Shown one piece after another: positions 15,668 to 24,299 of a stretch of 44,648 bases of DNA (its first letter is position 1; each line of letters starts with the position of its first letter). A program made the translations under genes and the position numbers. The notes beneath the pieces are model-generated. The model had not been told where the DNA came from, searched no databases, and worked only from the letters and a program-made list of their open reading frames with translations. The stretch comes from an uncultured Clostridium sp. (GTDB taxonomy: Bacteria; Bacillota; Clostridia; TANB77; CAG-508): assembly GCA_930987745.1 (NCBI GenBank), contig CAKNKX010000012.1, positions 1 to 44,648 on the forward strand, given 5' to 3'.

Positions 15668-17507
15668 ATGTGTGGAATTGTAGGTTATATAGGAAATAAA
15701 AAAGCAAGTCCTATACTTATTAATGGACTTTTAAGATTAGAATATAGAGGTTATGACTCTGCTGGTATTTCAACATTAGAAAAAAGCGGAATCTCTATTA
15801 TGAAAGATAAAGGAAGGGTAAAAAATTTATATAATTTACCTGGAATTGATGATTTAGAAGGAACAATTGGTATTGCTCATACAAGATGGGCAACACATGG
15901 AAAACCTTCAAAAGAAAATGCTCATCCTCATATGGATAATAGCAAAACATTTAGTGTCGTTCATAATGGAATTATTGAAAACTATAATGAATTAAGAGAA
16001 TTTTTAACTAATAATGGATATACTTTTTACTCTAATACTGATACAGAAATAATACCAAATCTTGTTCATTATTATTACTCTAAAGATACAAATAATGATG
16101 AACTTAAATTTTTAAGAGCAGTTAAAAATGCTTGTTCTCAATTATCTCGGAAGTTTTGCAATTGAAATTCTTTGTAAAGATTATCCTGATAATATGATTG
16201 TTATTAGAAAAGATAGTCCTTTAGTAATAGGCAAAGGTGATGGAGAAAATTATCTTTCTTCTGATATTCCAGCAATACTTTCATTTACTAGAAATTTCTA
16301 TTTATTAAATGATTTTGAGTATGCTGTTTTATCAAGAGATAATATTAAATTTTACGACAAAGACTTAAAACCAATAAATAAAAAAACAGAAACTATTGAA
16401 TGGAACGCATCTGGTGCTGAGAAAGATGGTTATGATGATTTTATGTTAAAAGAAATTTATGAACAACCTACAGCAATCAGAGAAACAATTGGTTCTAAAC
16501 TTAATGAAAATCTTGTTTGTGAATTTGAAGAATTAAATTTCACAAAAGAATATTTAAAAAACATAAATAAAATATATATTGTAGCATGTGGTACTGCAAT
16601 GCATGCTGGTCTAGCAGGTAAAAATATTATAGAAAAACTATGTAAAATTTCTACAGAGGTTGATATTGCTTCTGAATTTAGATATAGAGACCCATTAGTT
16701 GATGACAAAACTCTATGTGTCTTTATTTCACAATCAGGTGAAACAGCAGATACAATAGCAGCTTTAAAACTTGCAAAATCAAAAGGTTCAAAAACAATTG
16801 TAATTACTAATGTAATAGGCAGTTCAATTACTCGTGAGGCAGATTATTCTATATATACTCATGCAGGACCAGAAATTGCAGTTGCTTCTACTAAGGCATA
16901 TACTTCACAAGTTGTCTTAATAGCACTACTTTCAATCTATTTTGCAGATGTTTTAAATATGGATAATCCTGAAATAAAAAATCTAAAAAAAGAAATTTTA
17001 TTATTACCTAAAAAGATTGAAGAAGTATTAGAAAATGTAGAAAATATAAGAAATTTTGCTAAAAAAGTTTATCAAGAACAAGACATCTTTTTCTTAGGTA
17101 GAGGAATTGACGAAACTACTGCAAGAGAAGCTTCTTTGAAACTAAAAGAAATTTCATACATTCATTCTGAGAGTTATGCAGCAGGTGAATTAAAACATGG
17201 TCCAATAGCTTTAATCGAAAACGGTGTAACTGTTGTTGGAATTATGACTGATTCAAAATTAGTTGATAAAATGGTAAGTAATCTACAAGAAGTTATTACA
17301 AGAGGTGCGAAAACTTTAATTATTACAAATCAAGATATTGATGAAAAATTATTTGATGTAACAATAAAAATTCCTGATACTAGTCCTTTTATCTCTCCAA
17401 TTTTATCAATTATCCCATTACAATTATTTGCTTACTATATTTCAAAAGAAAAAGGATTAGATGTAGATAAACCAAGAAACTTAGCAAAGTCTGTAACAGT
17501 TGAATAG
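15668..17507 (+). CDS. glmS: Glucosamine--fructose-6-phosphate aminotransferase (needs a +1 shift at an in-frame CGG)
   Basis: GlmS makes glucosamine-6-phosphate from fructose-6-phosphate and glutamine, the first step of amino-sugar synthesis for peptidoglycan. The N-terminus MCGIVGYIG carries the nucleophile Cys2; HTRWATHG, GIIENY and the two SIS domains (CGTAMHAG, SQSGETADT, ESYAAGELKHGPIAL) are all present, ending at DKPRNLAKSVTVE. The frame breaks inside the glutaminase domain: codons TTA TCT CGG AAG at 16142-16153. Skipping C16148 gives QLS-GSFAIEIL and a 612-aa protein, the normal length (E. coli 609). The 1840-nt span is one nucleotide over a multiple of three. If unshifted, the frame stops after 165 codons. 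See the CGG finding. Confidence 0.93.
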
Positions 17508-17508
17508 C

Positions 17509-17537
17509 AAAAAGAAGGTTTTATGCCTTCTTTTTTT
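17509..17537 (+). terminator. Terminator of glmS
   Basis: AAAAAGAAGG (17509-17518) pairs with CCTTCTTTTT (17526-17535) and runs into T residues, starting 1 nt after the glmS stop. Confidence 0.8.
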
Positions 17538-17549
17538 CATATTTAAAAC

Positions 17550-17811
17550 TTATCCAATTAATAATCTGACAACAATTAAACAAACAACTCCTGGGAGTCC
17601 TAAAAGTCCGCACTAAGATGCTTGTAAAAATATTTAATCCTATATGAAATCCAAATCCAGCTCCAATTAAATTTATAATATAAATTACTATTCCTCCTAA
17701 TACTGAATTTAAAACAAGTTTTAATATTTTTTTTAGTGGCACTATAAATATTCTGCCTAATATAAATATTAAACAAATGCAAGCTAAATATGTAAGTATA
17801 TTTACATCCAT
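17550..17811 (-). CDS. bofA: Pro-sigma-K processing inhibitor BofA (needs a +1 shift at an in-frame CGG)
   Basis: BofA holds the SpoIVFB protease inactive in the outer forespore membrane until signalled. From the ATG at 17811 (AGGAGG 7 nt upstream) the product has two membrane segments and the family pattern VPLKKILKLVLNSVLGGIV, NLIGAGFGFHIGLNIFTSILV. The frame is then wrong at GTG CGG ACT (CGG at 17610-17608). Skipping that C gives GLLGLPGVVCLIVVRLLIG followed by TAA at 17552-17550, precisely the conserved BofA end, and a total of 86 aa (Bacillus subtilis: 87). Unshifted, the frame runs to 17521 with an unrelated Cys-rich tail. It follows yaaL as in Bacillus. Confidence 0.9.
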
Positions 17812-17883
17812 ATCTCTTCCTCCTAAAAACAAAAAATGATAGTTTATACTACCATCTTTATGTTTCTAGTTGGACAAATATTA

Positions 17884-18171
17884 CTACCCTACTTGCTCTT
17901 CCTCACTTTCAAAGGTTAATTCTAAATCATGAATCATATCTACTTCTAATCCTTTTATTTTAGCAAGTTTTATCAAATAACTAAGTTTTGCTTGGTCTGC
18001 TTTTATTTGATATGTGTAATAGTCAACTAAATCATTATCTGCAAATTCAAAATTTCTATTTGCATTTTTTAATTCTTCTCTTGTTTTTATAATATTTCTT
18101 ATTAATTCTCTTTCTTTTTCCATTTCATTTTTTTCTATTATTCTTTGTTCTTTTATATATTCTCCTTGCAT
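17884..18171 (-). CDS. yaaL: YaaL-like protein (DUF2508)
   Basis: A 95-aa charged helical protein with the DUF2508 pattern: FEFADNDLVDYYTYQIKAD followed by KLSYLIKLAKIKGLE. In Bacillus subtilis yaaL lies directly upstream of bofA, the same neighbourhood as here (bofA starts 72 nt downstream), which supports the call. Function unknown. The ORF has GAGGGGGAAAT ahead of the ATG and no signal peptide. Confidence 0.75.
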   Translation of the reverse strand: MQGEYIKEQRIIEKNEMEKERELIRNIIKTREELKNANRNFEFADNDLVDYYTYQIKADQAKLSYLIKLAKIKGLEVDMIHDLELTFESEEEQVG

Positions 18172-18250
18172 ATTTCCCCCTCTTTTTTATTATTTTTAAT
18201 TATTATATTCCTTTATCTTCCTTTTTATTCAAGAAATTCTTTCAAAAGAC

Positions 18251-18279
18251 TTGTTTTTTTGCCTAATTTATAGGATAAT
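18251..18279 (+). promoter_or_regulatory. Probable promoter of the VirD4-like gene
   Basis: TTGTTT at 18251-18256, a 17-nt spacer and GATAAT at 18274-18279, about 36 nt from the start codon. Confidence 0.45.
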
Positions 18280-18315
18280 ATATATGTAGATTTTTATAAC
18301 TGAAAGGATTTTAAA

Positions 18316-20649
18316 ATGAAAGTAATAGATAAATTTTTAAAGTATCTCAAAACTGATAGAAACACTTTTGCGACATACATTTTAACTTTACTAAGTATCT
18401 ATATTGTAGTAGATAGATTGGTTGAAATGTTACTTATGATATTTACAGGTGTTTCTTATTCTTATTGGGGACCAATACAATATACTTTAGCATTGGCATG
18501 TCCTGTATTTGCTTACTTGTTCTCATGTCAATCACAATTTGCAACATCTTATGCAAAAAAAGTAACAATGTTTTATATATATATTATAGCTTTATATATT
18601 ATTGGTATTTCAATGTTTACTCAGTGGCTGAATATGGGAGTATGGCTATTACTACTATCAGTTCCTAATTATACTGAATTAATTACCGAATTTTCTGATT
18701 TAGTAGTACCAGCAATGGTTAGTATTTCTTTATATCTACCTTTAGCAACAGTATTCCCTATGTTCAAATGGTTATACTTTGGTGTTAATGATAATAAAGA
18801 TAAATATCGTTCAATATGGGATTATAACGGTATTAGTTTAGCTCCAAAGAGTAGTGATACAGGTGTATACAGTTGTGAAGTATTTATTTGTACAGATAAT
18901 GAAACAGGAAAAGTTATAAATATGCCTGAAAGTTCTAGATATCAATCATTATTTGTATGTGGTGGCTCTGGTTCAGGAAAAACCTCTTTAGTATATGAAC
19001 CATTAATTGCAAGAGATATTGAAAAGAAATTCTTTTTCAAAGAAGTTGCAAAAGAATTAGGTTATGGAGCTTTAAAGGCTGGAATTGCAACAGTTACTGC
19101 TCCATATGACAATGACTATATGAACGCAAACTTTAACTTAAATATGATTACACCTTTAGAAGGCAAAGAACAAGTTTACAAAACTTTTATGAAAAAAATG
19201 ATATTAAGTGAAAACAGCTCAAAAATAACATATAAAAATCTTGGTATTACTTTAATGTCACCAGATTATGATGTTATAGACCATATGTCACAAGTAGCTA
19301 AAAATTATGAATTTGATTATCATATAATAGACCCATCTAACCCAAATTCAATAGGATTAAATCCATTTGTATATGATGAGCCTGCAAAAATTGCAATGAC
19401 TATATCTTCTGCTTTAAAAGCAATGTATAGTACAACACATAAAGATGGTGATGATACATATAGAGAAGATTTAGCTATGCAAGCAATAGAAAATTTAGCT
19501 ATGATTTTAAAAGAAATGTATCCTAAAATGAATGAGGGTGCACTTCCTAATATGGAAGATATGCTAAAAATGTTCACAACTCCTGATTTGATTGAAAAAA
19601 TGTGTAAAATAATGGAACATGATGAAGAACTAAAAGAAGAATATCATATTCCTCTTACATATTTTAAAAAATATTTTTATAAAGATTCACCTGAAAAAGG
19701 TCATGTTGATAAATACCTTTATAGCCCAATTAGTCAATTAGATAACTTACTTAGAACTCCAGGTGTAAAAAATATTTTATGTAATAGACATAATAATTTA
19801 AATTTTGATAAAGCATTAGAAAATGGAGATTTAATATTTATTTGTACAAGAAGAGGCGATTTAGGCCCTATTGCACATTCAGCTTTCGGTTTATTCTTCT
19901 TAATGTCTTTAGAAAATGCAGTTTTAAGAAGACCTGGTAATGAAAACTCAAGAGTGCCTAACTTCTTATATATAGATGAATTTTCTGATTTTATTTGTAA
20001 AGATACCGAAGCTATATTTACAATGTTTAGAAAATACAAAGTAGCACCAACAATATCTGTACAAAGTTTAAGTCAATTAACACCTCCTGGTTCTTCTGAT
20101 AGTTTCAAAAACCTTATTTTATCTAACTGTGCAAATAAGATATTTACTGGAAATGCTGATATTGATGAGTTAGAATGGTGGTCAGGAGAATTTGGAACAA
20201 AAAGAGAATGGACATATTCTGTTTCTATGGATACTAATAAAATGGAATATGACCCAAAATACGGCGGGGTAAAATGGGACTTTATTACTATATTTAAACC
20301 AGGTAAACTTCAAACACTTAGTGCAAAGGCATGTGCATATAAGATAAGAGCAACAAATGGAAAACCTATGGTTGGTCCTGGAAAATTAAACTTCATGGAA
20401 TCAAAATATAAAGAACCACATAAATCAAAATTTTATGATTTTGGAAAATACTCTGATAGTGTAACAACAGCAACTGAAGATGATGAAAATTATAACAGAA
20501 AGAAATTTAATATTAAACATATTGATTTCATAGATGAAAGAAATGAGTATAATCCAATTCAAACAGATGATACGGATTCAAACTATATGTTTGATAATCA
20601 AGATGCAATTATTGTTAATTTTAAAAAGAAAAGAAAAAATAATCAATAA
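18316..20649 (+). CDS. VirD4/TraG-type coupling ATPase, orphan
   Basis: A 777-aa membrane ATPase of the type IV secretion coupling family. Several membrane helices occupy residues about 18-155; then the ATPase has a Walker A motif CGGSGSGKTS (P-loop at about 216-223), a long all-alpha insertion, a Walker B motif FLYIDEF, and QSLSQL. Such proteins feed DNA-protein substrates to a conjugation channel. Here it stands alone: no relaxase, VirB4 or VirB6 gene lies within the window, and base composition is like its neighbours, so it may be a chromosomal secretion ATPase or a relic of a conjugative element. Starts with AAAGGA 7 nt upstream; ends at a terminator. Confidence 0.85.
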   Translation: MKVIDKFLKYLKTDRNTFATYILTLLSIYIVVDRLVEMLLMIFTGVSYSYWGPIQYTLALACPVFAYLFSCQSQFATSYAKKVTMFYIYIIALYIIGISMFTQWLNMGVWLLLLSVPNYTELITEFSDLVVPAMVSISLYLPLATVFPMFKWLYFGVNDNKDKYRSIWDYNGISLAPKSSDTGVYSCEVFICTDNETGKVINMPESSRYQSLFVCGGSGSGKTSLVYEPLIARDIEKKFFFKEVAKELGYGALKAGIATVTAPYDNDYMNANFNLNMITPLEGKEQVYKTFMKKMILSENSSKITYKNLGITLMSPDYDVIDHMSQVAKNYEFDYHIIDPSNPNSIGLNPFVYDEPAKIAMTISSALKAMYSTTHKDGDDTYREDLAMQAIENLAMILKEMYPKMNEGALPNMEDMLKMFTTPDLIEKMCKIMEHDEELKEEYHIPLTYFKKYFYKDSPEKGHVDKYLYSPISQLDNLLRTPGVKNILCNRHNNLNFDKALENGDLIFICTRRGDLGPIAHSAFGLFFLMSLENAVLRRPGNENSRVPNFLYIDEFSDFICKDTEAIFTMFRKYKVAPTISVQSLSQLTPPGSSDSFKNLILSNCANKIFTGNADIDELEWWSGEFGTKREWTYSVSMDTNKMEYDPKYGGVKWDFITIFKPGKLQTLSAKACAYKIRATNGKPMVGPGKLNFMESKYKEPHKSKFYDFGKYSDSVTTATEDDENYNRKKFNIKHIDFIDERNEYNPIQTDDTDSNYMFDNQDAIIVNFKKKRKNNQ

Positions 20650-20653
20650 AACA

Positions 20654-20690
20654 AAAAACTAGAGAATAATCAAATATTTCTCTAGTTTTT
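20654..20690. terminator. Bidirectional terminator
   Basis: 13-bp stem AAAAACTAGAGAA (20654-20666) with TTCTCTAGTTTTT (20678-20690), T-runs on both strands. It separates the convergent VirD4-like and ArsP-like genes. Confidence 0.85.
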
Positions 20691-20693
20691 ATT

Positions 20694-21545
20694 TTATATT
20701 GTAAACCCTACTAATTCCAATATTATACCTGATATTACACCTATTGCATATAATAATCCAACTATTTTTAAGTTCTCTTTTATTCCTTTATTAGTCTTAA
20801 ATAATACTGCAAGACCTACTCCTGCTCCTACTAATAATCCTGAAAGCATTGTTGATACTGAAATTACATTGTCTAGGTATAATTGTGTAATTATAACAGA
20901 TGATGCACAATTTGGTATTAATCCAACTAATCCAGAAATAACTGGTCCTAAAATTGGAACACTTGAGAAAAATCCTGCTATCTTATCTTCTCCAATTAGA
21001 TGTATTAATAATCCCATTACAATATTTACTATAAATATGAAAATAAATATATTTAAAGTATGTTTTAAAGCAGATTTTATAATTCCATGTTCACAGTGAC
21101 AATGTTCTCTTTCACATAAATCAACTATTTTTTCATCTTCCGGATTTTTATGTCTCTTTCTTAAGACAAAATCTATTAAAAATCCTGCTATCATACCAAT
21201 TACCAATTTTATTCCTAATATTTTTAATATAATAATTGGTGAAACTGCCTCTGAAATAAATATTGGAAGCATTTCATCTGATGTTGATAAATATACTGCA
21301 ATTAAAGTACCAAGTGTTATTACTCTTGTTGCATATAAATTTGTTGCAGAAACTGAAAATCCACATTGTGGAACTATTCCTAATATACTTCCAACTAATG
21401 GCCCCCATTTACCAGATTTTTTTATTGTTTCTTTTGCTTTATTACTTGTTTTATGTTCAATATATTCCATTATTAAATATGTTATAAATAAAAATGGAAG
21501 TAATTTCACACTATCTATTACTGCATCTAATAAAATATCTAACAT
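20694..21545 (-). CDS. ArsP-like permease (PF11449; annotated as arsenic efflux or putative manganese transporter)
   Basis: A 283-aa integral membrane protein with about eight hydrophobic segments in two similar halves. Each half has a conserved small-residue/Cys motif: GIVPQCGFSVSATNLYATRVITLGTL and GLIPNCASSVIITQLYLD, both with the family Pro-x-Cys signature. Between them lies a His/Cys-rich loop (CEREHCHCEHG) that probably binds a metal. The family is annotated as arsenic efflux or putative manganese transport; the true substrate is uncertain. No ArsR-like repressor or metal riboswitch is visible beside it. Expressed alone. Confidence 0.75.
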   Translation of the reverse strand: MLDILLDAVIDSVKLLPFLFITYLIMEYIEHKTSNKAKETIKKSGKWGPLVGSILGIVPQCGFSVSATNLYATRVITLGTLIAVYLSTSDEMLPIFISEAVSPIIILKILGIKLVIGMIAGFLIDFVLRKRHKNPEDEKIVDLCEREHCHCEHGIIKSALKHTLNIFIFIFIVNIVMGLLIHLIGEDKIAGFFSSVPILGPVISGLVGLIPNCASSVIITQLYLDNVISVSTMLSGLLVGAGVGLAVLFKTNKGIKENLKIVGLLYAIGVISGIILELVGFTI

Positions 21546-21632
21546 ATTTCTTCTCCCTTCCGTCTTATTATAATAACATATTTTTCATTTTTTTACAATT
21601 AGTTTATTAGTTATTTCTATATTTATTTCTAA

Positions 21633-21836
21633 AAATATGAAGATAATCACAAAGAAAAACAATTGACAAATTTACAAGAATTACATATAATAGATATGAC
21701 TAAGGCAAATTTTACTTATAACAAAAATCATAATGATATATTGGCCCAATGGATTTTATTTATCTTAGATCCAAATCAAAGGGAGGTTAAATCTATTATG
21801 GGAGAAAATAAAAAACTAAAACAACAACAATTTTAA
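21633..21836 (+). pseudogene. 3' remnant of a Rpn/PD-(D/E)XK-type transposase
   Basis: An open frame of 67 codons without its own start or ribosome-binding site begins right after a stop codon. Its translation includes LQELHIIDMTKANF and ILAQWILFILDPNQ, resembling the C-terminal half of Rpn-family (PDDEXK) transposase-like nucleases, where E-H-x-I-(E/D)-M-x-K precedes a Trp-rich segment. The N-terminal nuclease domain is missing from the window, so this is a decayed remnant in the 350-nt gap between the ArsP-like and DUF2651 genes. No terminal repeats are visible. Confidence 0.6.
21663..21691 (+). promoter_or_regulatory. Perfect promoter-like sequence inside the transposase remnant
   Basis: TTGACA (21663-21668), a 17-nt spacer and TATAAT (21686-21691) match sigma-A consensus exactly. 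It lies in the remnant coding sequence and would drive a transcript only to the terminator at 21853-21891. It may be chance in AT-rich sequence. Confidence 0.4.
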
Positions 21837-21852
21837 TTTCAAAAAAATAGCT

Positions 21853-21891
21853 AAACACCTATAATTATTTTATTTTTAATTATAGGTGTTT
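21853..21891. terminator. Bidirectional terminator
   Basis: Perfect 15-bp stem AAACACCTATAATTA (21853-21867) with TAATTATAGGTGTTT (21877-21891). It terminates the DUF2651 gene on the minus strand and any transcript across the remnant on the plus strand. Confidence 0.85.
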
Positions 21892-21894
21892 TAA

Positions 21895-22254
21895 TTATCT
21901 TCTTCTATAACTACCACATAAACATCCTGTTCTTCCATTTGTATTACTATTTGGTATCACATTTATTCTAGCTGTAACTCCATTATTATTGTTTTCATTA
22001 TTACAATTACAACAACTGCAAGTATTTAAAATCCTTGTTAAAATACATACTATAACTGCCGTTATATAACTTATTATTGTATAAATTATTGTCGCAATTA
22101 AAAATTCCAAACTTCCTATTATAAAAGTTACAATTAGAAATATTGCAAAAATTATAGCTGCTACTAATGGTGGGCATTTGAATATTTTTTGTAATGCTAT
22201 AGAAATAATTATAGTTGCAATTGGCAAAGCAAAAAATATTAGTAATATGTTCAT
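21895..22254 (-). CDS. DUF2651-like small membrane protein with Cys-rich tail
   Basis: A 119-aa protein. Residues 1-75 contain three hydrophobic helices in the style of DUF2651 (YbeC-like) proteins (MNILLIFFALPIATIIISIA, AAIIFAIFLIVTFIIGS, IATIIYTIISYITAVIVCIL). The C-terminal tail is unusual: CSCCNCNNENNNNG followed by GRTGCLCGSYRRR, with six cysteines and several Asn, so it may bind a metal or form disulfides. Function unknown. AAAAGGAGAAA precedes the ATG; expressed alone. Confidence 0.6.
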   Translation of the reverse strand: MNILLIFFALPIATIIISIALQKIFKCPPLVAAIIFAIFLIVTFIIGSLEFLIATIIYTIISYITAVIVCILTRILNTCSCCNCNNENNNNGVTARINVIPNSNTNGRTGCLCGSYRRR

Positions 22255-22320
22255 AGCTTTTCTCCTTTTTTCCTTTTTACTATATATTATGCATATTATT
22301 GTTAATTAGTTAATAAAATA

Positions 22321-22354
22321 AAAAGTACAACTAAATTTCTTTAATTGTACTTTC
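22321..22354 (-). terminator. Terminator of the cdaA-truA operon
   Basis: AAAGTACAA (22322-22330) pairs with TTGTACTTT (22345-22353) and the minus strand continues into a T-rich run. It lies 4 nt past the truA stop. Confidence 0.8.
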
Positions 22355-22357
22355 ATT

Positions 22358-23100
22358 TTATTCATATTCAACTTTTACTAAATATAACCCTTGTGGCTTT
22401 AGTGTTTTTCCAGCCCTTGCTCTTTCTTTTGATTCTATTATATCTTTTATTTCTTCTGGTTTGATTTTTCCAAGCCCTACATCCACTAAAGTTCCACTAA
22501 TTATTCTAACCATATTATATAAAAAACCATTTCCTGTTAGCTCTACCCAAATTTTTTCATCTGGTTTTTCAATAACTTCTGCTTTATATATTGTTCTTAC
22601 ACTACTTTTACTACTTGTTCCACTTGCTTTAAAAGCTTTAAAATCATGTTCACCTTCAAAATATTTTATAGCTTCTTGCATTTTCTTAACATCTAATTTT
22701 TCAGGTATATGTGTTTCTAAGTTTCTATATATAGCTGTTCCCATTTTAGAGTTATTTATTACATATCTATAGGTTTTTCTTTTACATGTAAGTCTACTAT
22801 GAAATCTTTCGTCTACCTCTTCAGCAGATTTAATTAAAATCGATTTCTTTAAATTAGTATTTATTGCAATTGGAAATTTTTCTATTGGAATTTTAGAATT
22901 TGTTTTAAAGTTAGCAACTTGTCCGAAGAGCATGTACTCCACTATCAGTTCTTCCTGATCCTATTAATTCAACCTTTTCTTTTGTAACTTGCTCTATTGC
23001 TTGTTCAATAGTTCCTTGAATATTTAGCTTATTTGGTTGTTTTTGCCAACCGATTAAATTCTTTTCCGTCATATTCAATTACTAACTTAATATTTCTCAT
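22358..23100 (-). CDS. truA: tRNA pseudouridine synthase A (needs +1 shifts at two in-frame CGG codons)
   Basis: TruA converts uridines 38-40 of the tRNA anticodon arm to pseudouridine. Reading from the ATG at 23100: [16 protein letters not shown], then AAT CGG TTG (CGG at 23052-23050). Skipping the C gives the conserved GWQKQPN and continues to [12 protein letters not shown] (catalytic Asp in GRTDSGVHA). A second CGG (22925-22923) follows CTT; skipping its C gives GQVANF, also conserved. The rest ([33 protein letters not shown]) is intact to VKVEYE. The corrected product is 246 aa (Bacillus: 247), and the 743-nt span is two over a multiple of three. Without shifts it would stop after 27 codons. 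Confidence 0.93.
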
Positions 23101-23101
23101 C

Positions 23102-24041
23102 TTAATTTTCCTTATCGTTTTTATTTATTTCTTCTTTTTCTTTTCTTAATTTTTGTTTTATATTTTTTATTCTATTTGCTCTTTCTTTTTTCTCTACTGC
23201 AAATCTTTTTGTTACAATATTACTTATTAATATTTTCTTTAGCACATCTTCTCTTACATCTGCAATTAATGTACCATCTTTTGCAACTGATATTTTTCCA
23301 GTTTCTTCAGATACAACTACAACTATACTATCAGATTCTTTAGATATTCCAATTGCTGCTCTATGTCTTGTTCCTAATTCTTTTGCAATATCTTTATCAT
23401 CAGCAAGGGGCAACACACAAGCTGCAGCAGCTATTTTATTTCCTGATATTACTACTGCTCCATCATGAAGTGGAGTTTTTGGTACGAAAATATTTACTAA
23501 TAATTGCGGTGATACTTCAGCATCCATTGGAATACCAGTTGCAATTATATCTTGTATTTTTATATCTCTTTCTAAAACAATTAAAGCTCCTGTTTTAGTT
23601 TTTGAAAGTTCTGTTGCTGCAATTACAACCTTATATATATCTTCTTTAGTTTTTGTAGCTAAATCTTTATCTATACCAAAAAACTTTGTTAGTTTATTTG
23701 TTCCGAAGTTGTTCTAATGCACGTCTTAATTCTGGTTGGAAGATAACTATTATTGCAATTACTCCCAAATTCATAATTCCAGTTAAAATCCAATTTAATA
23801 TTTTTAAATTTAATAATCCACTTAAGGCTGTAGCAATTACTAATAAAATGATTCCTTTAATTAGTTGCCAAGCTCTAGAACCTTTTACTATTTTAAAGAA
23901 ACAATAAACTAAAAATATTACAATTGCAATATCTATTATTAATGTTACTAATTCAAATGGATTTTCTTGTAAAGATTTTATATATGCTAAAATATTTTCA
24001 TTATAAAAATTTTCCCAATTCATTCCTAAATTAATTACCAT
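23102..24041 (-). CDS. cdaA: Diadenylate cyclase CdaA (needs a +1 shift at an in-frame CGG)
   Basis: Makes cyclic di-AMP from two ATP, controlling potassium and wall homeostasis. Three membrane helices (residues about 20-95) precede FQPELRRALEQL, where the frame breaks at CTT CGG AAC (CGG at 23705-23703). Skipping the C gives GTNKLTKFFGIDKD and the DAC domain with PLHDGAVVI (DGA motif) and RHRAAIG (RHR motif). The product is 312 aa, about 40 longer than Bacillus CdaA owing to a lysine-rich tail. The ATG at 24041 has TAGGAG 7 nt upstream; the TTG at 24059 is not needed. No cdaR gene follows, unlike many Firmicutes; truA starts 1 nt after the stop. Confidence 0.92.
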
Positions 24042-24051
24042 ATATTTTCTC

Positions 24052-24207
24052 CTATCCAATTAGTGCAAATACAAGTGTTCCTGCTGTTGCTGAAACCATA
24101 AGTAAAACTAATACACCTGCCATTACTTTCACAAATATTTGTCCTTTGTCATATTTGTGTTTTTTCTCTACTACATTTTTTTGTTTGTTTTGTTTATTTT
24201 TCTTCAT
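24052..24207 (-). CDS. Small single-pass membrane protein
   Basis: A 51-aa ORF starting MKKNKQNKQKNVVEKKHKYD with GAGGTG 6 nt ahead of the ATG. The basic N-terminal half is cytoplasmic and one membrane helix follows (IFVKVMAGVLVLLMVSATAG then TLVFALIG). In size and layout it resembles DUF4044/Prli42-type small membrane proteins, but the match is too short for certainty. It precedes cdaA by 10 nt, so the three genes form one operon (small protein, cdaA, truA). Confidence 0.7.
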   Translation of the reverse strand: MKKNKQNKQKNVVEKKHKYDKGQIFVKVMAGVLVLLMVSATAGTLVFALIG

Positions 24208-24299
24208 ATTTTTCACCTCTAATTTAAGATTTACAATATCTATTATACCACTTTATTTAGTTTTTTCAATTATTTTAATCCTAATTCCATTAATTTCTT

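Noticed and set aside
16142..16153. Homopolymer sequencing error as the cause of the frameshifts
   Set aside because: The extra base is always a C directly before GG and never a run-length change in the many A and T homopolymers, so a homopolymer error does not fit; another systematic error remains possible and is listed as a refuting test.
15668..17507. glmS as two separate genes, or a pseudogene
   Set aside because: The break falls in the middle of the glutaminase domain, both parts are perfectly conserved, and the break type is identical to that in five other genes.
17884..18171. yaaL-like gene as a second BofA-type regulator
   Set aside because: No membrane helix and it matches DUF2508; its position upstream of bofA is that of yaaL.
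23694..24059. Short cdaA start (TTG 24059) and a separate 141-aa DisA-N protein at 23102-23527
   Set aside because: TTG 24059 overlaps the preceding ORF and the ATG at 24041 has a good ribosome-binding site; the two fragments join at the CGG site into one CdaA.
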